Below are positions 7,998 to 16,652 of a stretch of DNA of 64,000 bases, piece after piece. The translations under genes and the position numbers were made by a program. Positions within the stretch are counted from its first letter, which is position 1; every line of letters starts with the position of its first letter. A model generated the notes under the pieces. It searched no databases, was not told the origin of the DNA, and saw only the letters and a program-made list of their open reading frames with translations. Source of the stretch: Variovorax paradoxus (lineage in GTDB: Bacteria > Pseudomonadota > Gammaproteobacteria > Burkholderiales > Burkholderiaceae_C); assembly GCA_016806145.1 (NCBI GenBank), contig CP063167.1, positions 248,001-312,000 of the forward strand, read 5' to 3'.

Positions 7998-8903
7998 TCA
8001 GTAGTCCGCCGGATTCGGCGAATCCGTCGGCTTCGCGATCACCTTGGCCAGCGCATCGCTCATCGGGAAATGCAGGTTCACGCCGCGCGGCGGAATCGGC
8101 GACTGGAACCACTTGTCGTAGAGCGCCTTGATCTCGCCGCTGGCGAACAGCCGCGCGATGGCCTTGTCGGCCACGGCCTTGAACTCGGGCTCGCCGCGCG
8201 GCAGCATGACCGCGTAGGGATCGCGGCTCAGGGTGTCGGTGCTCAGGCTGAAATCGGCCGGGTTGAGCGAGAACGAGATCTGCCCGACCAGGTTGATGTC
8301 GTCCTCGAAGAAGGCATCGGCGCGGCCCGAGGTGAAGGTCAGCATGCTGTCCGAGAAATCCTTCGCCTGGATCAGGTTGAGGTTCAGGCTTTCCTTGCGG
8401 TCGATGCCGCGCAGGCGCATCACGGTGTTCGACCCCGTGGTCGCCACGACGGTCCTGCCCTTGAGGTCCTGCAGCGTGGCGAGCTTGTCGACCTTGCGCG
8501 AAACGAATTTGGTGCCCACCACGAAGTAGGTGGTGCTGAAGCTCACCAGCGCCTGACGCTCGGGGTTGTTGACGGTGGTGCCGCACTCGAGGTCGATGGT
8601 GCCGTTCTGGATCAGCGGGATGCGATTCTGCGAGGTCACGGCCTGGCGCTTCACCACGAGGTCCGGGCTGCCGATGGCGGTCTTGATGTCCTCGACGATC
8701 CTCTGGCAGATGTCCTGCGCATAGCCGATGGGCTGGCCGTTGCCACCGAGGTAGGAGAACGGGATCGAGGACTCGCGGTAGGCCACGGTGATGGTGTTGC
8801 GCTCCTTGATGGCCTTGAGGCGGCCGGTCAGTTCGGCGGCGTGCGCGCCCAGGCAGGCGAATGCGAGAGCGGCGATGGCGAGATGCGGAAGACGGGATTT
8901 CAT
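7998..8903 (-). CDS. Periplasmic amino-acid binding protein (GltI-like)
   Basis: A 301-residue family 3 extracellular solute-binding protein. It has a signal peptide (MKSRLPHLAIAALAFACLGAHA) and the typical first lobe (TITVAYRESSIPFSYLGGNG, then GYAQDICQRIVEDI). This arrangement is seen in glutamate/aspartate binding proteins of ABC importers. The permease and ATPase genes are absent here, so it would have to work with a transporter encoded elsewhere. It sits between a class II aldolase and an aspartate/glutamate racemase, consistent with uptake of an acidic or D-amino acid. Confidence 0.87.
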   Translation of the reverse strand: MKSRLPHLAIAALAFACLGAHAAELTGRLKAIKERNTITVAYRESSIPFSYLGGNGQPIGYAQDICQRIVEDIKTAIGSPDLVVKRQAVTSQNRIPLIQNGTIDLECGTTVNNPERQALVSFSTTYFVVGTKFVSRKVDKLATLQDLKGRTVVATTGSNTVMRLRGIDRKESLNLNLIQAKDFSDSMLTFTSGRADAFFEDDINLVGQISFSLNPADFSLSTDTLSRDPYAVMLPRGEPEFKAVADKAIARLFASGEIKALYDKWFQSPIPPRGVNLHFPMSDALAKVIAKPTDSPNPADY

Positions 8904-8923
8904 GTGAGGTACGGGTGTGACGT

Positions 8924-9712
8924 TCAGAGCAGGTAATCGGGATCGGTCTTGAGCAGGCGCCGCTTGATGCTCGCCAGGTGCTGGACCGCGCTCTCGTTGC
9001 CGCCGCTGCGCATCTGCGCATAGGTGGCCGCGGCCAGTTCCTTCGGCACGGGGCTGAGCTTGCGGCCCGTGGACTCGGCCAGCACCTGCACCTCACAGGC
9101 CCGCTCGAGGTAATACAGGTCGTTCCAGGCCTCGGCGATGGTCTTGCCGACCACCATCACGCCGTGGTTGCGCATGAACACCACGTCGGCGTCGCCGATC
9201 GCCGCCGCGATGCGGTCGCCTTCCCTCGCATCGAGCGCGAGGCCATTGAAGTCGTCGACCGCCGTGCGCCCGTAGAACTTCAGCGCGGTCTGGCCGGCCC
9301 ATTGCAGCGGCTGACCTTCGACCAGCGCGAGGCTGGTCGCATACGGCATGTGCGTGTGGAACGCGACACGGGCGCGCGGCAAGCTTCTATGCACCCGCGC
9401 GTGGATGAAATACGCGGTGATCTCGGGCGGCCGGTCGCCCTTGAGCACACGGCCGTCGAAGTCGCAGATGATCAGGTCGGAAGCGCGGATCTCGTCGAAG
9501 GCCAGTCCGAAGGGATTGACGATGAAGCAGTGGTCGAAGCCCGGCACCACCGCCGAGAAGTGGTTGCAGATGCCCTCTTCCATGCCGAGCCTCGCAGCCA
9601 TGCGAAAGCAGGCGGCGAGGTCGATGCAGGCCTGCCGCACCTCGGGCGTGTCGAACAGGCCAGGATCGATCTCGTGTCGTGCGGTGTGGTCCACCGCCAA
9701 TGAATGCGCCAT
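8924..9712 (-). CDS. Class II aldolase / adducin family protein
   Basis: A 262-residue protein of the class II aldolase/adducin fold (fuculose-phosphate aldolase, ribulose-phosphate epimerase relatives). Metal-binding histidines are seen in AFHTHMPYAT (about 117-126) and in RNHGVMVVG (about 178-186). GICNHFSAVVPG near residue 47 matches the substrate-phosphate loop region of the family. Many burkholderial members lack a proven substrate, so only the family is called. It is first in a leftward operon with the binding protein and the racemase, and divergent from the LysR gene at 9868. Confidence 0.88.
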   Translation of the reverse strand: MAHSLAVDHTARHEIDPGLFDTPEVRQACIDLAACFRMAARLGMEEGICNHFSAVVPGFDHCFIVNPFGLAFDEIRASDLIICDFDGRVLKGDRPPEITAYFIHARVHRSLPRARVAFHTHMPYATSLALVEGQPLQWAGQTALKFYGRTAVDDFNGLALDAREGDRIAAAIGDADVVFMRNHGVMVVGKTIAEAWNDLYYLERACEVQVLAESTGRKLSPVPKELAAATYAQMRSGGNESAVQHLASIKRRLLKTDPDYLL

Positions 9713-9815
9713 AGGTTCCCGATGCCGGTTGTTGCCGTCGACTTCCGGCGTGCGCCATGATCGGCGCGCCCCGTCTGTCTTCCATGCATCGAAGTCTCCG
9801 ATCCGGGGCCCGGGA

Positions 9816-9837
9816 GCGTCAAATCAGAATTTGACGC
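9816..9837. promoter_or_regulatory. LysR-type operator dyad in the divergent promoter
   Basis: A perfect inverted repeat, GCGTCAAAT CAGA ATTTGACGC, lies in the 155-base gap between the aldolase (leftward) and the LysR gene (rightward), 30 bases before the regulator ATG. Symmetry, position and the embedded T-N11-A pattern fit a LysR binding box. Control of the aldolase operon by this regulator is inferred. Confidence 0.6.
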
Positions 9838-9867
9838 AACGCGATAAGGTCTTCTAATGGCCCCCCT

Positions 9868-10770
9868 ATGAAACTCAAGCACATCGAGGTCTTCAACGCG
9901 ATCATGCTGTCGGGCAGCGTGAGTGCCGCGGCGCGCATCCTCAACGTCACGCAGCCCGCGGTGACGCAGACGCTCAAGCATGCGGAGCAGCAGCTCGGCT
10001 ATGCGCTGTTCGTGCGCGACAAGGGCGGCATGAAGCCGACGCCCGAGGCACGGCAGCTGCATCTGCGCGCGCAGAAGATCTTCGAGCAGGTCGACGAACT
10101 GCGGCGCCTCGCGCAGTCGCTGCGGCCCGACCACCTGGCGCAGTTCCGCATCGCGATCGTGCCCTCGCTGTCCACCACCTGCCTGTCGCGCGCGCTCGCG
10201 TCGTTCAAGGCCCGCCATCCGCGCAGCGCGGTCTCGATCAAGATCCTCCATTCCGACGAGATCGCGCGCTCGGTGGCGCTGCGCGAATGCGACCTGGGCA
10301 TTGCCTATGGCGAGATCGACGCGCCACCGATCGATTCCGAGGTGGTGGGCACGGGCCACCTGGTGTGGGTCGAGCGCCGCGAAGCCGGTGCAAGGAAGCG
10401 CGCCGACACCGCGGACATGCCGATCGCCGAGATCGCGGCGCGCGACTTCATCGGCATCGACAAGGACGACCTCGTCGGCAAGGCCCTGCTGGGCCTGCTG
10501 TCGGAGAGCGCGGTGTTCGCGGGCACGCGGCTCTCGGCGCAGACCTACCAGTCCGCGCTGCTGCTCACGCTCGATGGCTTCGGGCCCTGTGTGATCGACT
10601 CCTTCACCGCGGGCTTCGCGCGCGGCGAATCGCTGTCGATCCGCAGCGTCTCGCCGCGCATCCCGGTGACGGTGTCGGCGCTGTCGGTCGCGGAAGGCCG
10701 CAGGCGCACCGATTTCGACGACCTGCTGCAGGCCTTCCGCACTTCGCTGGCGCAGGTCGACGACGCCTAG
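9868..10770 (+). CDS. LysR-family transcriptional regulator
   Basis: A 300-residue LysR regulator. The N-terminal winged HTH (residues 1-60) reads MKLKHIEVFNAIMLSGSVSA, then RILNVTQPAVTQTLKHAE. The C-terminal part is the usual two-lobed effector domain (about 90-295). Divergence from the aldolase, binding-protein and racemase operon, with a perfect dyad between them, makes that operon the likely target. The effector is unknown. Confidence 0.92.
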   Translation: MKLKHIEVFNAIMLSGSVSAAARILNVTQPAVTQTLKHAEQQLGYALFVRDKGGMKPTPEARQLHLRAQKIFEQVDELRRLAQSLRPDHLAQFRIAIVPSLSTTCLSRALASFKARHPRSAVSIKILHSDEIARSVALRECDLGIAYGEIDAPPIDSEVVGTGHLVWVERREAGARKRADTADMPIAEIAARDFIGIDKDDLVGKALLGLLSESAVFAGTRLSAQTYQSALLLTLDGFGPCVIDSFTAGFARGESLSIRSVSPRIPVTVSALSVAEGRRRTDFDDLLQAFRTSLAQVDDA

Positions 10771-10775
10771 GACGT

Positions 10776-10792
10776 CGAGGCTTCAGGCCTCG
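10776..10792. terminator. Small hairpin between convergent genes
   Basis: CGAGGC TTCAG GCCTCG forms a six-base-pair stem between the ends of the LysR gene and the convergent DUF2817 gene, overlapping the last codons of the latter. It could serve as a bidirectional terminator, but there is no clear T-tract. Confidence 0.3.
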
Positions 10793-11880
10793 CCCAACCA
10801 GCGAAGCGCGTTCGCGATCACCTGCCGCGACTGGTCGACCAGGCTGCGCTGCCACGCGGGCTCGCCCGGATAGAAGAAACGCAGCAGCGCGCGCCGCGTG
10901 TCCGACAGCTGCGTGCGGCCGATGCCCGTCGCCCATTCGCGCTGGTCGCGCACCAGCAGCTCGAGCATGCGCTGCGGCCGCGCGGTGCCGAACTCGAGCA
11001 CGGCCGCCGTCACGCGCGCCTGCGGCAGCGCGCGCTCATAGCCCGGCGTGCTGTGGCCCGTGACCGGCGCGAAGTCCTCGGGCGCGCCGCTCTCGTGCAC
11101 CGCCACCACCCATTCGCCGAACACCTCGCGCATGCGCGCCAGCGCCTCGCCCTGCTGCAGCGCGACCAGCGAGCCATAGCCGTAGGGGCCGAGGCCCGTG
11201 TGGTAGTCGACCAGGCAGACCTCGCGCGCCGAGGCGCCATGGCGGCGCAGCACGGCCTCGATGGTCAGGCGCGACCAGGTGGGCGCCTGGCCGCCGAAGC
11301 CCATGCCCTGCGCGAAGCTGTACTGCCCGGCCATCAGCGCGTTGTAGAGCGCCTCGCTGCCATGGACTCGCGCGAAGTCCGCGAGCAGCGCATCGCCCGC
11401 GGCCACGGCCGAGGCATCGCCGGGATCGAGCGCGATCGCGGCATGCAGCGGCGCGTACTTGTGCGAGGGCGGCGCCTGCGCATGGTCGATGAAGTTGCGG
11501 CACAGGTCGACGTTGTCCTCGGTGTAGCGCCGCAGCCAGGAGGCGCCCCAGGGATTGATCGCATGCACCAGCACCACGGCGGTGTCGGGCGGCAGGTCGT
11601 CGCTCGACTGCGTCAGCAGCCAGTCGATCTGGCAGCCCGAGCCCGCGAACAGCTCCACGCCATGCACGCCCGAGGTCAGCACCAGCACGCGCTGCGCGTC
11701 GGCCGGGCCGATGCGCACCACGTCGGTGGCGAGCGCCTCGCCCTGCGCGCCCGCGAGCGGATGGCCATGCACCTCGGGCGCGAGGCCGCGCAGCGCGCAG
11801 GCGGCCAGGAACTTGCGGCGCGCCGTCGCATAGTCGGCGCTGAACAGCGTATCGGTCGGGATCATCGGCGCTGCGCTCAT
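10783..11880 (-). CDS. DUF2817 protein, M14-like zinc hydrolase
   Basis: A 365-residue protein of the DUF2817 family, related to zinc carboxypeptidases and succinylglutamate desuccinylases. Probable zinc ligands are His and Glu in GVHGVELFAG (about 68-77) and a later His in LVDYHTGLGPYG. NVDLCRNF matches the NVDLNRNF signature of M14 peptidases, with Cys replacing Asn. There is no signal peptide, so it is likely cytoplasmic. The ATG at 11880 overlaps the stop of the Bug receptor by one base (TGATG), so the two are translationally coupled. It probably hydrolyses the amide or ester ligand delivered with that receptor. Confidence 0.8.
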   Translation of the reverse strand: MSAAPMIPTDTLFSADYATARRKFLAACALRGLAPEVHGHPLAGAQGEALATDVVRIGPADAQRVLVLTSGVHGVELFAGSGCQIDWLLTQSSDDLPPDTAVVLVHAINPWGASWLRRYTEDNVDLCRNFIDHAQAPPSHKYAPLHAAIALDPGDASAVAAGDALLADFARVHGSEALYNALMAGQYSFAQGMGFGGQAPTWSRLTIEAVLRRHGASAREVCLVDYHTGLGPYGYGSLVALQQGEALARMREVFGEWVVAVHESGAPEDFAPVTGHSTPGYERALPQARVTAAVLEFGTARPQRMLELLVRDQREWATGIGRTQLSDTRRALLRFFYPGEPAWQRSLVDQSRQVIANALRWLGEA

Positions 11881-12863
11881 CAATCGATCTGGAAGCCGGA
11901 TTCCCGGATGATCGGCTGCCACAGCGCGAGCTCGCCGCGCACCGCCTCACGCAACTGCTGCGGATTGCCGGCCGCGGGATCGAAGCCCACGTTGGCCAGG
12001 CCCGCGGTGGTGGACGGCAGCGCCGCGATCTCGGCCACGGCCGCGCTCACGCGATCGACCAGTGCCTGCGAGGTGCCGGGCGGCGCGAACAGCCCGACCC
12101 AGCTCGAGCTGCCGAGCGCGGTGAAGCCGAGCTCGCCGAAGGTCGGCACCTCGGGCACGCTGGCCGCGCGGCGCGGGCCGGTCACGGCCAGCATGCGGAT
12201 CTTGCCGGCGCGGTGCGCGCCCAGGAACCCGCCGAGCGCATCGACGGCGGCCGGAATCTGGTTACCCATCAGGTCGGCCAGCAGCGGCGCGCCGCCCTTG
12301 TAGGGCACGGGCAGCAGCTCGATGCCCTCCTTCTTGCCGACCACGTAGCCCACGAAGTGCGGCGAGCTGCCCGCGGCGGGCACGCCGAAGCTGCGCGCCT
12401 CCTGCTTCGCGCGCGCCAGCGCGAGGTACTCCTGCAGCGTCTTCGCGGGCTGCGCCGCGCTGACCGCGAGCGCCACCTCGAAGGTCGCGAGCCGGGCCAC
12501 CGGCGCGAAGTCCTTCACCGGGTCGTACTTCACCGAACGCGAGGTCAGCGGCAGCGTCGAGAACATGTGGCTGTTGCCCAGCAGCAGCGCGCTGCCGTCG
12601 GGCGGCAGCGCGCGGAACTGCTCGGCCGCGATCTGGCCGCCCGCGCCCGGGCGGTTGTCCACCACCACGGTGGCGCCCAGGCGCTTCTGCAGCTCCTCGG
12701 CATAGAGGCGCGCCACCGCGTCGGCCGTGCCGCCCGCGGGATAGCCGACCACCAGGCGAATGGTGCGGCCGGCCGTGGCGGACGGCTGCGCCGCGGCCAG
12801 CGGCGGCAAGGCAGCGGCGATGACGCCGGCGGGCAGCAGGGGCAGGAAGGCGCGACGCTTCAT
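11880..12863 (-). CDS. Bug/TTT-family periplasmic solute receptor
   Basis: A 327-residue TctC/Bug receptor. The Tat-like signal starts MKRRAFLPLLPAG and runs to about residue 27. It is followed by the family motif RTIRLVVGYPAGGTADAVAR and then VVDNRPGAGGQIAAE. No TctAB genes are nearby. It is coupled to the downstream DUF2817 hydrolase and follows the dehydratase/RidA pair on the same strand, which suggests recognition of an amino-acid-derived compound that these enzymes degrade. The ligand cannot be read from the sequence. Confidence 0.9.
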   Translation of the reverse strand: MKRRAFLPLLPAGVIAAALPPLAAAQPSATAGRTIRLVVGYPAGGTADAVARLYAEELQKRLGATVVVDNRPGAGGQIAAEQFRALPPDGSALLLGNSHMFSTLPLTSRSVKYDPVKDFAPVARLATFEVALAVSAAQPAKTLQEYLALARAKQEARSFGVPAAGSSPHFVGYVVGKKEGIELLPVPYKGGAPLLADLMGNQIPAAVDALGGFLGAHRAGKIRMLAVTGPRRAASVPEVPTFGELGFTALGSSSWVGLFAPPGTSQALVDRVSAAVAEIAALPSTTAGLANVGFDPAAGNPQQLREAVRGELALWQPIIRESGFQID

Positions 12864-12972
12864 CGGGACATCTCCGAAAGACAAGGGACGGACGGCAACG
12901 AGCGGCTGGCGGGCGCGACGCGCACCCACCGGCCACGGAACAAGGAACGCAACGAAGAGGAGAAGCCGGCGC

Positions 12973-13992
12973 TCAGGCCTCGAGCAACTGCTCGCCGCGC
13001 GCGAGCTGGCGCGCGTAGGTCTCGGCATCGAGGTTCGCACCGCAGACGATCAGCCCGGTGCGCTGCCCGCGCAGTTCCTCGCGCAGCGGCCCGAGCAGCG
13101 CGGCGAGCGCCGTGGCGCCGGCCGGCTCCACCGCCAGCTTGGCGTCGCGGAACATCACGGCCATCGCGCGGCAGATCTCGTCGTCGCTCACGGTCACGAT
13201 GCGCTCCATGTGGCGGCGGCACAGCCCGTAGGCCATCGGCGTGGTCATCGGCGGCGCCAGGCTGTCGGCGATGGTCGAGAGCATCTCCATGCGCTGCGGC
13301 GAGCCGGCCTCGAAGCTGCGCCGCATCACGTCGGCGCCCTCGGGCTCGATGCCGATCACGCGGCAGCCGGGCATCAGCTTGCGGATCGCGGTGGCCACGC
13401 CGCTGCCGAGGCCGCCGCCGCCCACGGCCACCAGCACCGTGTCGAGGCCCGGCACCTGCTCGGCGAACTCGAGCCCCACGGTGGCGGTGCCCAGCGAGGT
13501 GCCCTCGCCCTCGAAGGGATGGATGAAGGTGCGGCCCTCGTCGCGCACCAGCGCCTCGGCCATCGCGAAGCCGGTGGCGCCGTCGGGCGCGATCAGCAGT
13601 TCGGCGCCGTAGGCGCGCGCCATCGCCACGCGCGCCGGATTGGCCGAGGCCTGCACCACGATCTTCGCGGAGACGCCGGCCTCGCGCGCCGCGAAGGCCG
13701 CGGCCACCGCGTGGTTGCCGGCGCTCATCGCGGTGATACCGCGCGCCTTCTGCTCGGGCGAAAGTCGGCGCGCCACGTTGAGCGCGCCGCGCGCCTTGAA
13801 GGTGCCGGTGCGCTGGAACAGCTCGAGCTTCATGTGCACATCGGCGCGGCCGAGCAGGCGCTCGACCGTGGGTCCGTGCAGCGGCGCGACCGGCGTGCGC
13901 AGCAGCGCCTGCGCATTGGCACGCGCGGTCTCGCGGATGGCCTCGAGGTCGAGGTCGGGCAGTTCGGAAGCGGCTGGGGATGCGGTGCTCAT
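12973..13992 (-). CDS. Threonine dehydratase-like PLP enzyme
   Basis: A 339-residue fold-type II PLP enzyme of the serine/threonine dehydratase family. The Schiff-base lysine lies in GTFKARGALN (about residue 60-70), SAGNHAVA is the substrate/carboxylate loop, and GGGGLGSG binds the PLP phosphate. The length and lack of an ACT regulatory domain point to a catabolic dehydratase or a related enzyme such as hydroxyaspartate or diaminopropionate lyase-like proteins. The ATG at 13992 follows the RidA stop by four bases with GGAG upstream. RidA hydrolyses the reactive enamines such dehydratases release, so the pairing makes biochemical sense. Confidence 0.88.
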   Translation of the reverse strand: MSTASPAASELPDLDLEAIRETARANAQALLRTPVAPLHGPTVERLLGRADVHMKLELFQRTGTFKARGALNVARRLSPEQKARGITAMSAGNHAVAAAFAAREAGVSAKIVVQASANPARVAMARAYGAELLIAPDGATGFAMAEALVRDEGRTFIHPFEGEGTSLGTATVGLEFAEQVPGLDTVLVAVGGGGLGSGVATAIRKLMPGCRVIGIEPEGADVMRRSFEAGSPQRMEMLSTIADSLAPPMTTPMAYGLCRRHMERIVTVSDDEICRAMAVMFRDAKLAVEPAGATALAALLGPLREELRGQRTGLIVCGANLDAETYARQLARGEQLLEA

Positions 13993-13996
13993 GGCG

Positions 13997-14398
13997 TCAG
14001 GCTCCAGGTGCGCGGCTTGCGCTGCGTGCACGCGCGATGGCTTCGATCTCGACCAGCGCGCCCGGCACCATCAGGTCGGCACGCACCGTCGAGCGCGCGG
14101 GCGCGGGGCCCGCGGCGGGGTCGAAGCACTCGGCATAGCTGCGGTTGAATTCGGCGAAGTCCTCCACGCGCGAGAGCCACACGGTGGTCTTCGCGACATC
14201 GGAGAGACCCAGGCCCTCGGCCGCGAGGATCTCGCCGATGCGCCCGAGGCAGCGCCGCGTCTGCTCGCCGACCGTGTCGCCCTCGATGCGCCACTGGGCG
14301 TCGAAGGCCATCTGGCCGCTGACGAAGACGAACTCGCCCTCGCGGCGCGACGGGGAGAAGAACGGTGGGGCCACGGCGGGCGTCGGGTCGGTCTGCAT
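13997..14398 (-). CDS. RidA/YjgF-family enamine/imine deaminase
   Basis: A 133-residue protein of the RidA superfamily, whose members hydrolyse enamine/imine intermediates to keto acids. Recognisable parts are FVFVSGQMAFDAQWRIEGD, TRRCLGRIGEILAAEGLGL and the C-terminal PGALVEIEAIA strand. The ATG at 14398 matches the usual family N-terminus; the longer open frame upstream is non-coding. It heads a leftward operon with a PLP dehydratase, a Bug receptor and a DUF2817 hydrolase. A 91-base gap separates it from the SCO1-like gene upstream, enough for a promoter. Confidence 0.9.
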   Translation of the reverse strand: MQTDPTPAVAPPFFSPSRREGEFVFVSGQMAFDAQWRIEGDTVGEQTRRCLGRIGEILAAEGLGLSDVAKTTVWLSRVEDFAEFNRSYAECFDPAAGPAPARSTVRADLMVPGALVEIEAIARARSASRAPGA

Positions 14399-14489
14399 GC
14401 GGCGCAGTCTATCGATGGCCGCGCGGCGCGTCCTTTGCGCGACGGGCGAAAACTTATGCGCGAGCGACGCCGCGCATGGGGACTTTCCC

Positions 14490-15104
14490 TCAGCCCGCCG
14501 CCAGCAGCGCGCGCACGTCCGCGGTGAACTCGCTCGCGCTCTGCGCATAGCGCATCACCACGCGCATGCGGCCCTTGCGGTCGATCAGGTAGGTGAAGGC
14601 CGAATGGTCCATCGTGTAGGAGGTGCGCGTGGGCACCTTCTCGTAGAACACCTTGAACTCCTTCGCGGTCGCCTCGGTCTGCGCGAGGTCGCCGCGCAGC
14701 CCGAGGAAGCTCGGGTCGAAGGCCGCCGTGTAGGCGCGCATCACCTCGGGCGTGTCGCGCTCCGGATCGATGGTGACGAAGATCACCTGCAGGTCGTCGC
14801 CGGCCGCGCCCAGCTGCTGCTTGACCTCCGCCGCGCGCGTCAGCGCGGTCGGGCAGATGTCGGGACACTGGGTGAAGCCGAAGAAGATCATCACCACCTT
14901 GCCCTTGAAGTCGGCCAGCGTGCGCCGGTTGCCGTCGGGATCGCTCAGCGCGAAGTCGCGGCCGTAGTTGGCGCCCGTGATGTCGGTGCCGGTGAAGCTC
15001 GGCTTCGGCTCGGATTCGCCGCAGGCGGCCAGCGCGGCCCACAGGGGCAGCGTGGCGGTGCCCAGCAGCAGGCGGCGGCGGGTCGTCGGGAGTACGCGGG
15101 TCAT
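14490..15104 (-). CDS. SCO1/SenC-family copper chaperone lipoprotein
   Basis: A 204-residue SCO-family protein. The copper-binding CxxxC is Cys80/Cys84 in TQCPDICPT and the partner histidine is His167 in TMDHSAF, so the full metal site is intact. The N-terminus has an arginine pair, a hydrophobic stretch and LAACGE, a lipobox with Cys28, so it is probably membrane-anchored facing the periplasm. SCO proteins deliver copper to cytochrome oxidase or act as thiol reductants. Its ATG overlaps the PepSY gene stop by four bases (ATGA), making it the last gene of the copper-type operon that starts at 19372. Confidence 0.92.
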   Translation of the reverse strand: MTRVLPTTRRRLLLGTATLPLWAALAACGESEPKPSFTGTDITGANYGRDFALSDPDGNRRTLADFKGKVVMIFFGFTQCPDICPTALTRAAEVKQQLGAAGDDLQVIFVTIDPERDTPEVMRAYTAAFDPSFLGLRGDLAQTEATAKEFKVFYEKVPTRTSYTMDHSAFTYLIDRKGRMRVVMRYAQSASEFTADVRALLAAG

Positions 15105-16639
15105 GGATGTTCCTTCGAGGGAGTGAATGGGGGAATGCGCCGGGCCGCCGGCTTCGGTGTCAGCTTGCGGCCCAGCCGGCGCCAGCCGATCACCACGCCC
15201 GTAAGGCTCAGCGCCGCGCCGCCGAGGCTCAGCAGCACCATCGCCAGGTCCCACAACGGGCGGCGTTCGAGCAGCGGGCGCCAGTCCCAGCTGTGCAGCA
15301 TCGCGAACAGCCAGCGGCTGGCGCGGCGATGGCTGTCGCTGCGGTTCAGCAAGGCGCCGGTGCGCGGATCGACGTGGGCCCAGGTGCCGGCCTCGTCCGC
15401 GAACACCACGCGCCAGATGGGCAGCGGCTTGTCGCCGCCGCCGGTCATGGTGTGCGGCTCGCGCGTGTAGTAGTGGCTGTCGTAGGCGGTCAGCACCTCG
15501 ATGCGCGCGACCGGCGCGCTCGAGAGCTTCGCGACCGCGGCCTTCAACATGTCGACGTCCAGCGCCGTGGGCGCGACGCTCGCGGCATCGAGCACCGTGG
15601 GCCGCAATGCGCTGCCGCGCGCGAGCACGAGATCGCGCCCCGCGGCGCGCGTCCAGCGCAACTCGCGCACCGTGCCGCCCGCCGCCGCGATCAGCGCCTG
15701 GGGCGAAGCGGCATCGGCCGGCGGCACGAGCGGCCCGCCGTTCATCGCCTCGGTGCGCAGTGCGGGCGCGCCGCTGTCGAACACGCGCCAGGGGTTCATC
15801 GACATCAGCCCGCTGAAGATCCAGGTCAGCGTGACGGCCGCGAACAGCAGCCCCGTGATGTGATGCCAGCGCATCATGAAGCCGCGGTACGGCGAGCGCG
15901 AGCCGCTGCGGTAGCGGCCCGCGAAGCGCCAGCGCAGGATGCCGACGGCCGTTCCCATGAGCGTGACCGCGATGCCCAGGATCGAGAGCCAGTTGACGAT
16001 GTCGGCCCAGTACGGATCGAGCGCGCCACCACGCAAGGGATACAGCCAGTGAATCCACGCGCCCGCGTAGTTCCACAGCCGCTCGGCGCGCGGCGCGTCG
16101 CGCACCACCTCGCCGGTCCGGCCCGAGACATAGAGCCGCGTGTGCGCCGCATCGGCCAGCGCCACCTGATGCAGCGGCCGGTGCGCGTCGAGCGCGCGCG
16201 AATGGGTGAAGGCGTCCTCGTCGAGCGTGCCCTCGTACATCAGGCCCACACCCGGTCCCGCGAAGGCCGCGGCGCTGGCCATCGCGAGTTCGCGGTCGAC
16301 ATCGCGCAACGGCGTGCCGGTGGCCGCGTCGATCACCACGCTGCTCTTGCCGCCCGCGGGCTGCACGAGGTACACGGCGCGGCCGCCGCTGGCCACAGCC
16401 AGGCGCAGCTCCTTGAGCGGCCCCGCGATGCCCGCCGCATCGAGCGCCTCGCGTGGCCCGAGCAGCGCGGCATCGGCCGCGAGCGGCGGCAGATGCAGCA
16501 GCCGCTCCGACTCGGTGAGCTTGGGATAGCCCACGTACATCATCACCACGCCCGAGACGAACCACATCGCGAAGAAGGCGCACACCACGATGCCGAGCCA
16601 GCGGTGCAGCAGGAACAGCCAGCGCTTGAAATGGGCCAT
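15101..16639 (-). CDS. PepSY-domain inner membrane protein
   Basis: A 512-residue PepSY_TM-type protein with a membrane segment at about 8-30, a large periplasmic PepSY region, central membrane segments (about 215-240 and 265-290), a second periplasmic region and a last segment near 470-490. Histidine-rich membrane boundaries (RWHHITGLL, LFAMLHSWDW) are typical of the family, whose members often accompany TonB receptors and may act as metal or haem reductases. It lies 13 bases after the receptor gene and is coupled to the SCO gene, pointing to copper handling at the inner membrane. Confidence 0.85.
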   Translation of the reverse strand: MAHFKRWLFLLHRWLGIVVCAFFAMWFVSGVVMMYVGYPKLTESERLLHLPPLAADAALLGPREALDAAGIAGPLKELRLAVASGGRAVYLVQPAGGKSSVVIDAATGTPLRDVDRELAMASAAAFAGPGVGLMYEGTLDEDAFTHSRALDAHRPLHQVALADAAHTRLYVSGRTGEVVRDAPRAERLWNYAGAWIHWLYPLRGGALDPYWADIVNWLSILGIAVTLMGTAVGILRWRFAGRYRSGSRSPYRGFMMRWHHITGLLFAAVTLTWIFSGLMSMNPWRVFDSGAPALRTEAMNGGPLVPPADAASPQALIAAAGGTVRELRWTRAAGRDLVLARGSALRPTVLDAASVAPTALDVDMLKAAVAKLSSAPVARIEVLTAYDSHYYTREPHTMTGGGDKPLPIWRVVFADEAGTWAHVDPRTGALLNRSDSHRRASRWLFAMLHSWDWRPLLERRPLWDLAMVLLSLGGAALSLTGVVIGWRRLGRKLTPKPAARRIPPFTPSKEHP

Positions 16640-16652
16640 GGAATCGCCCTCC

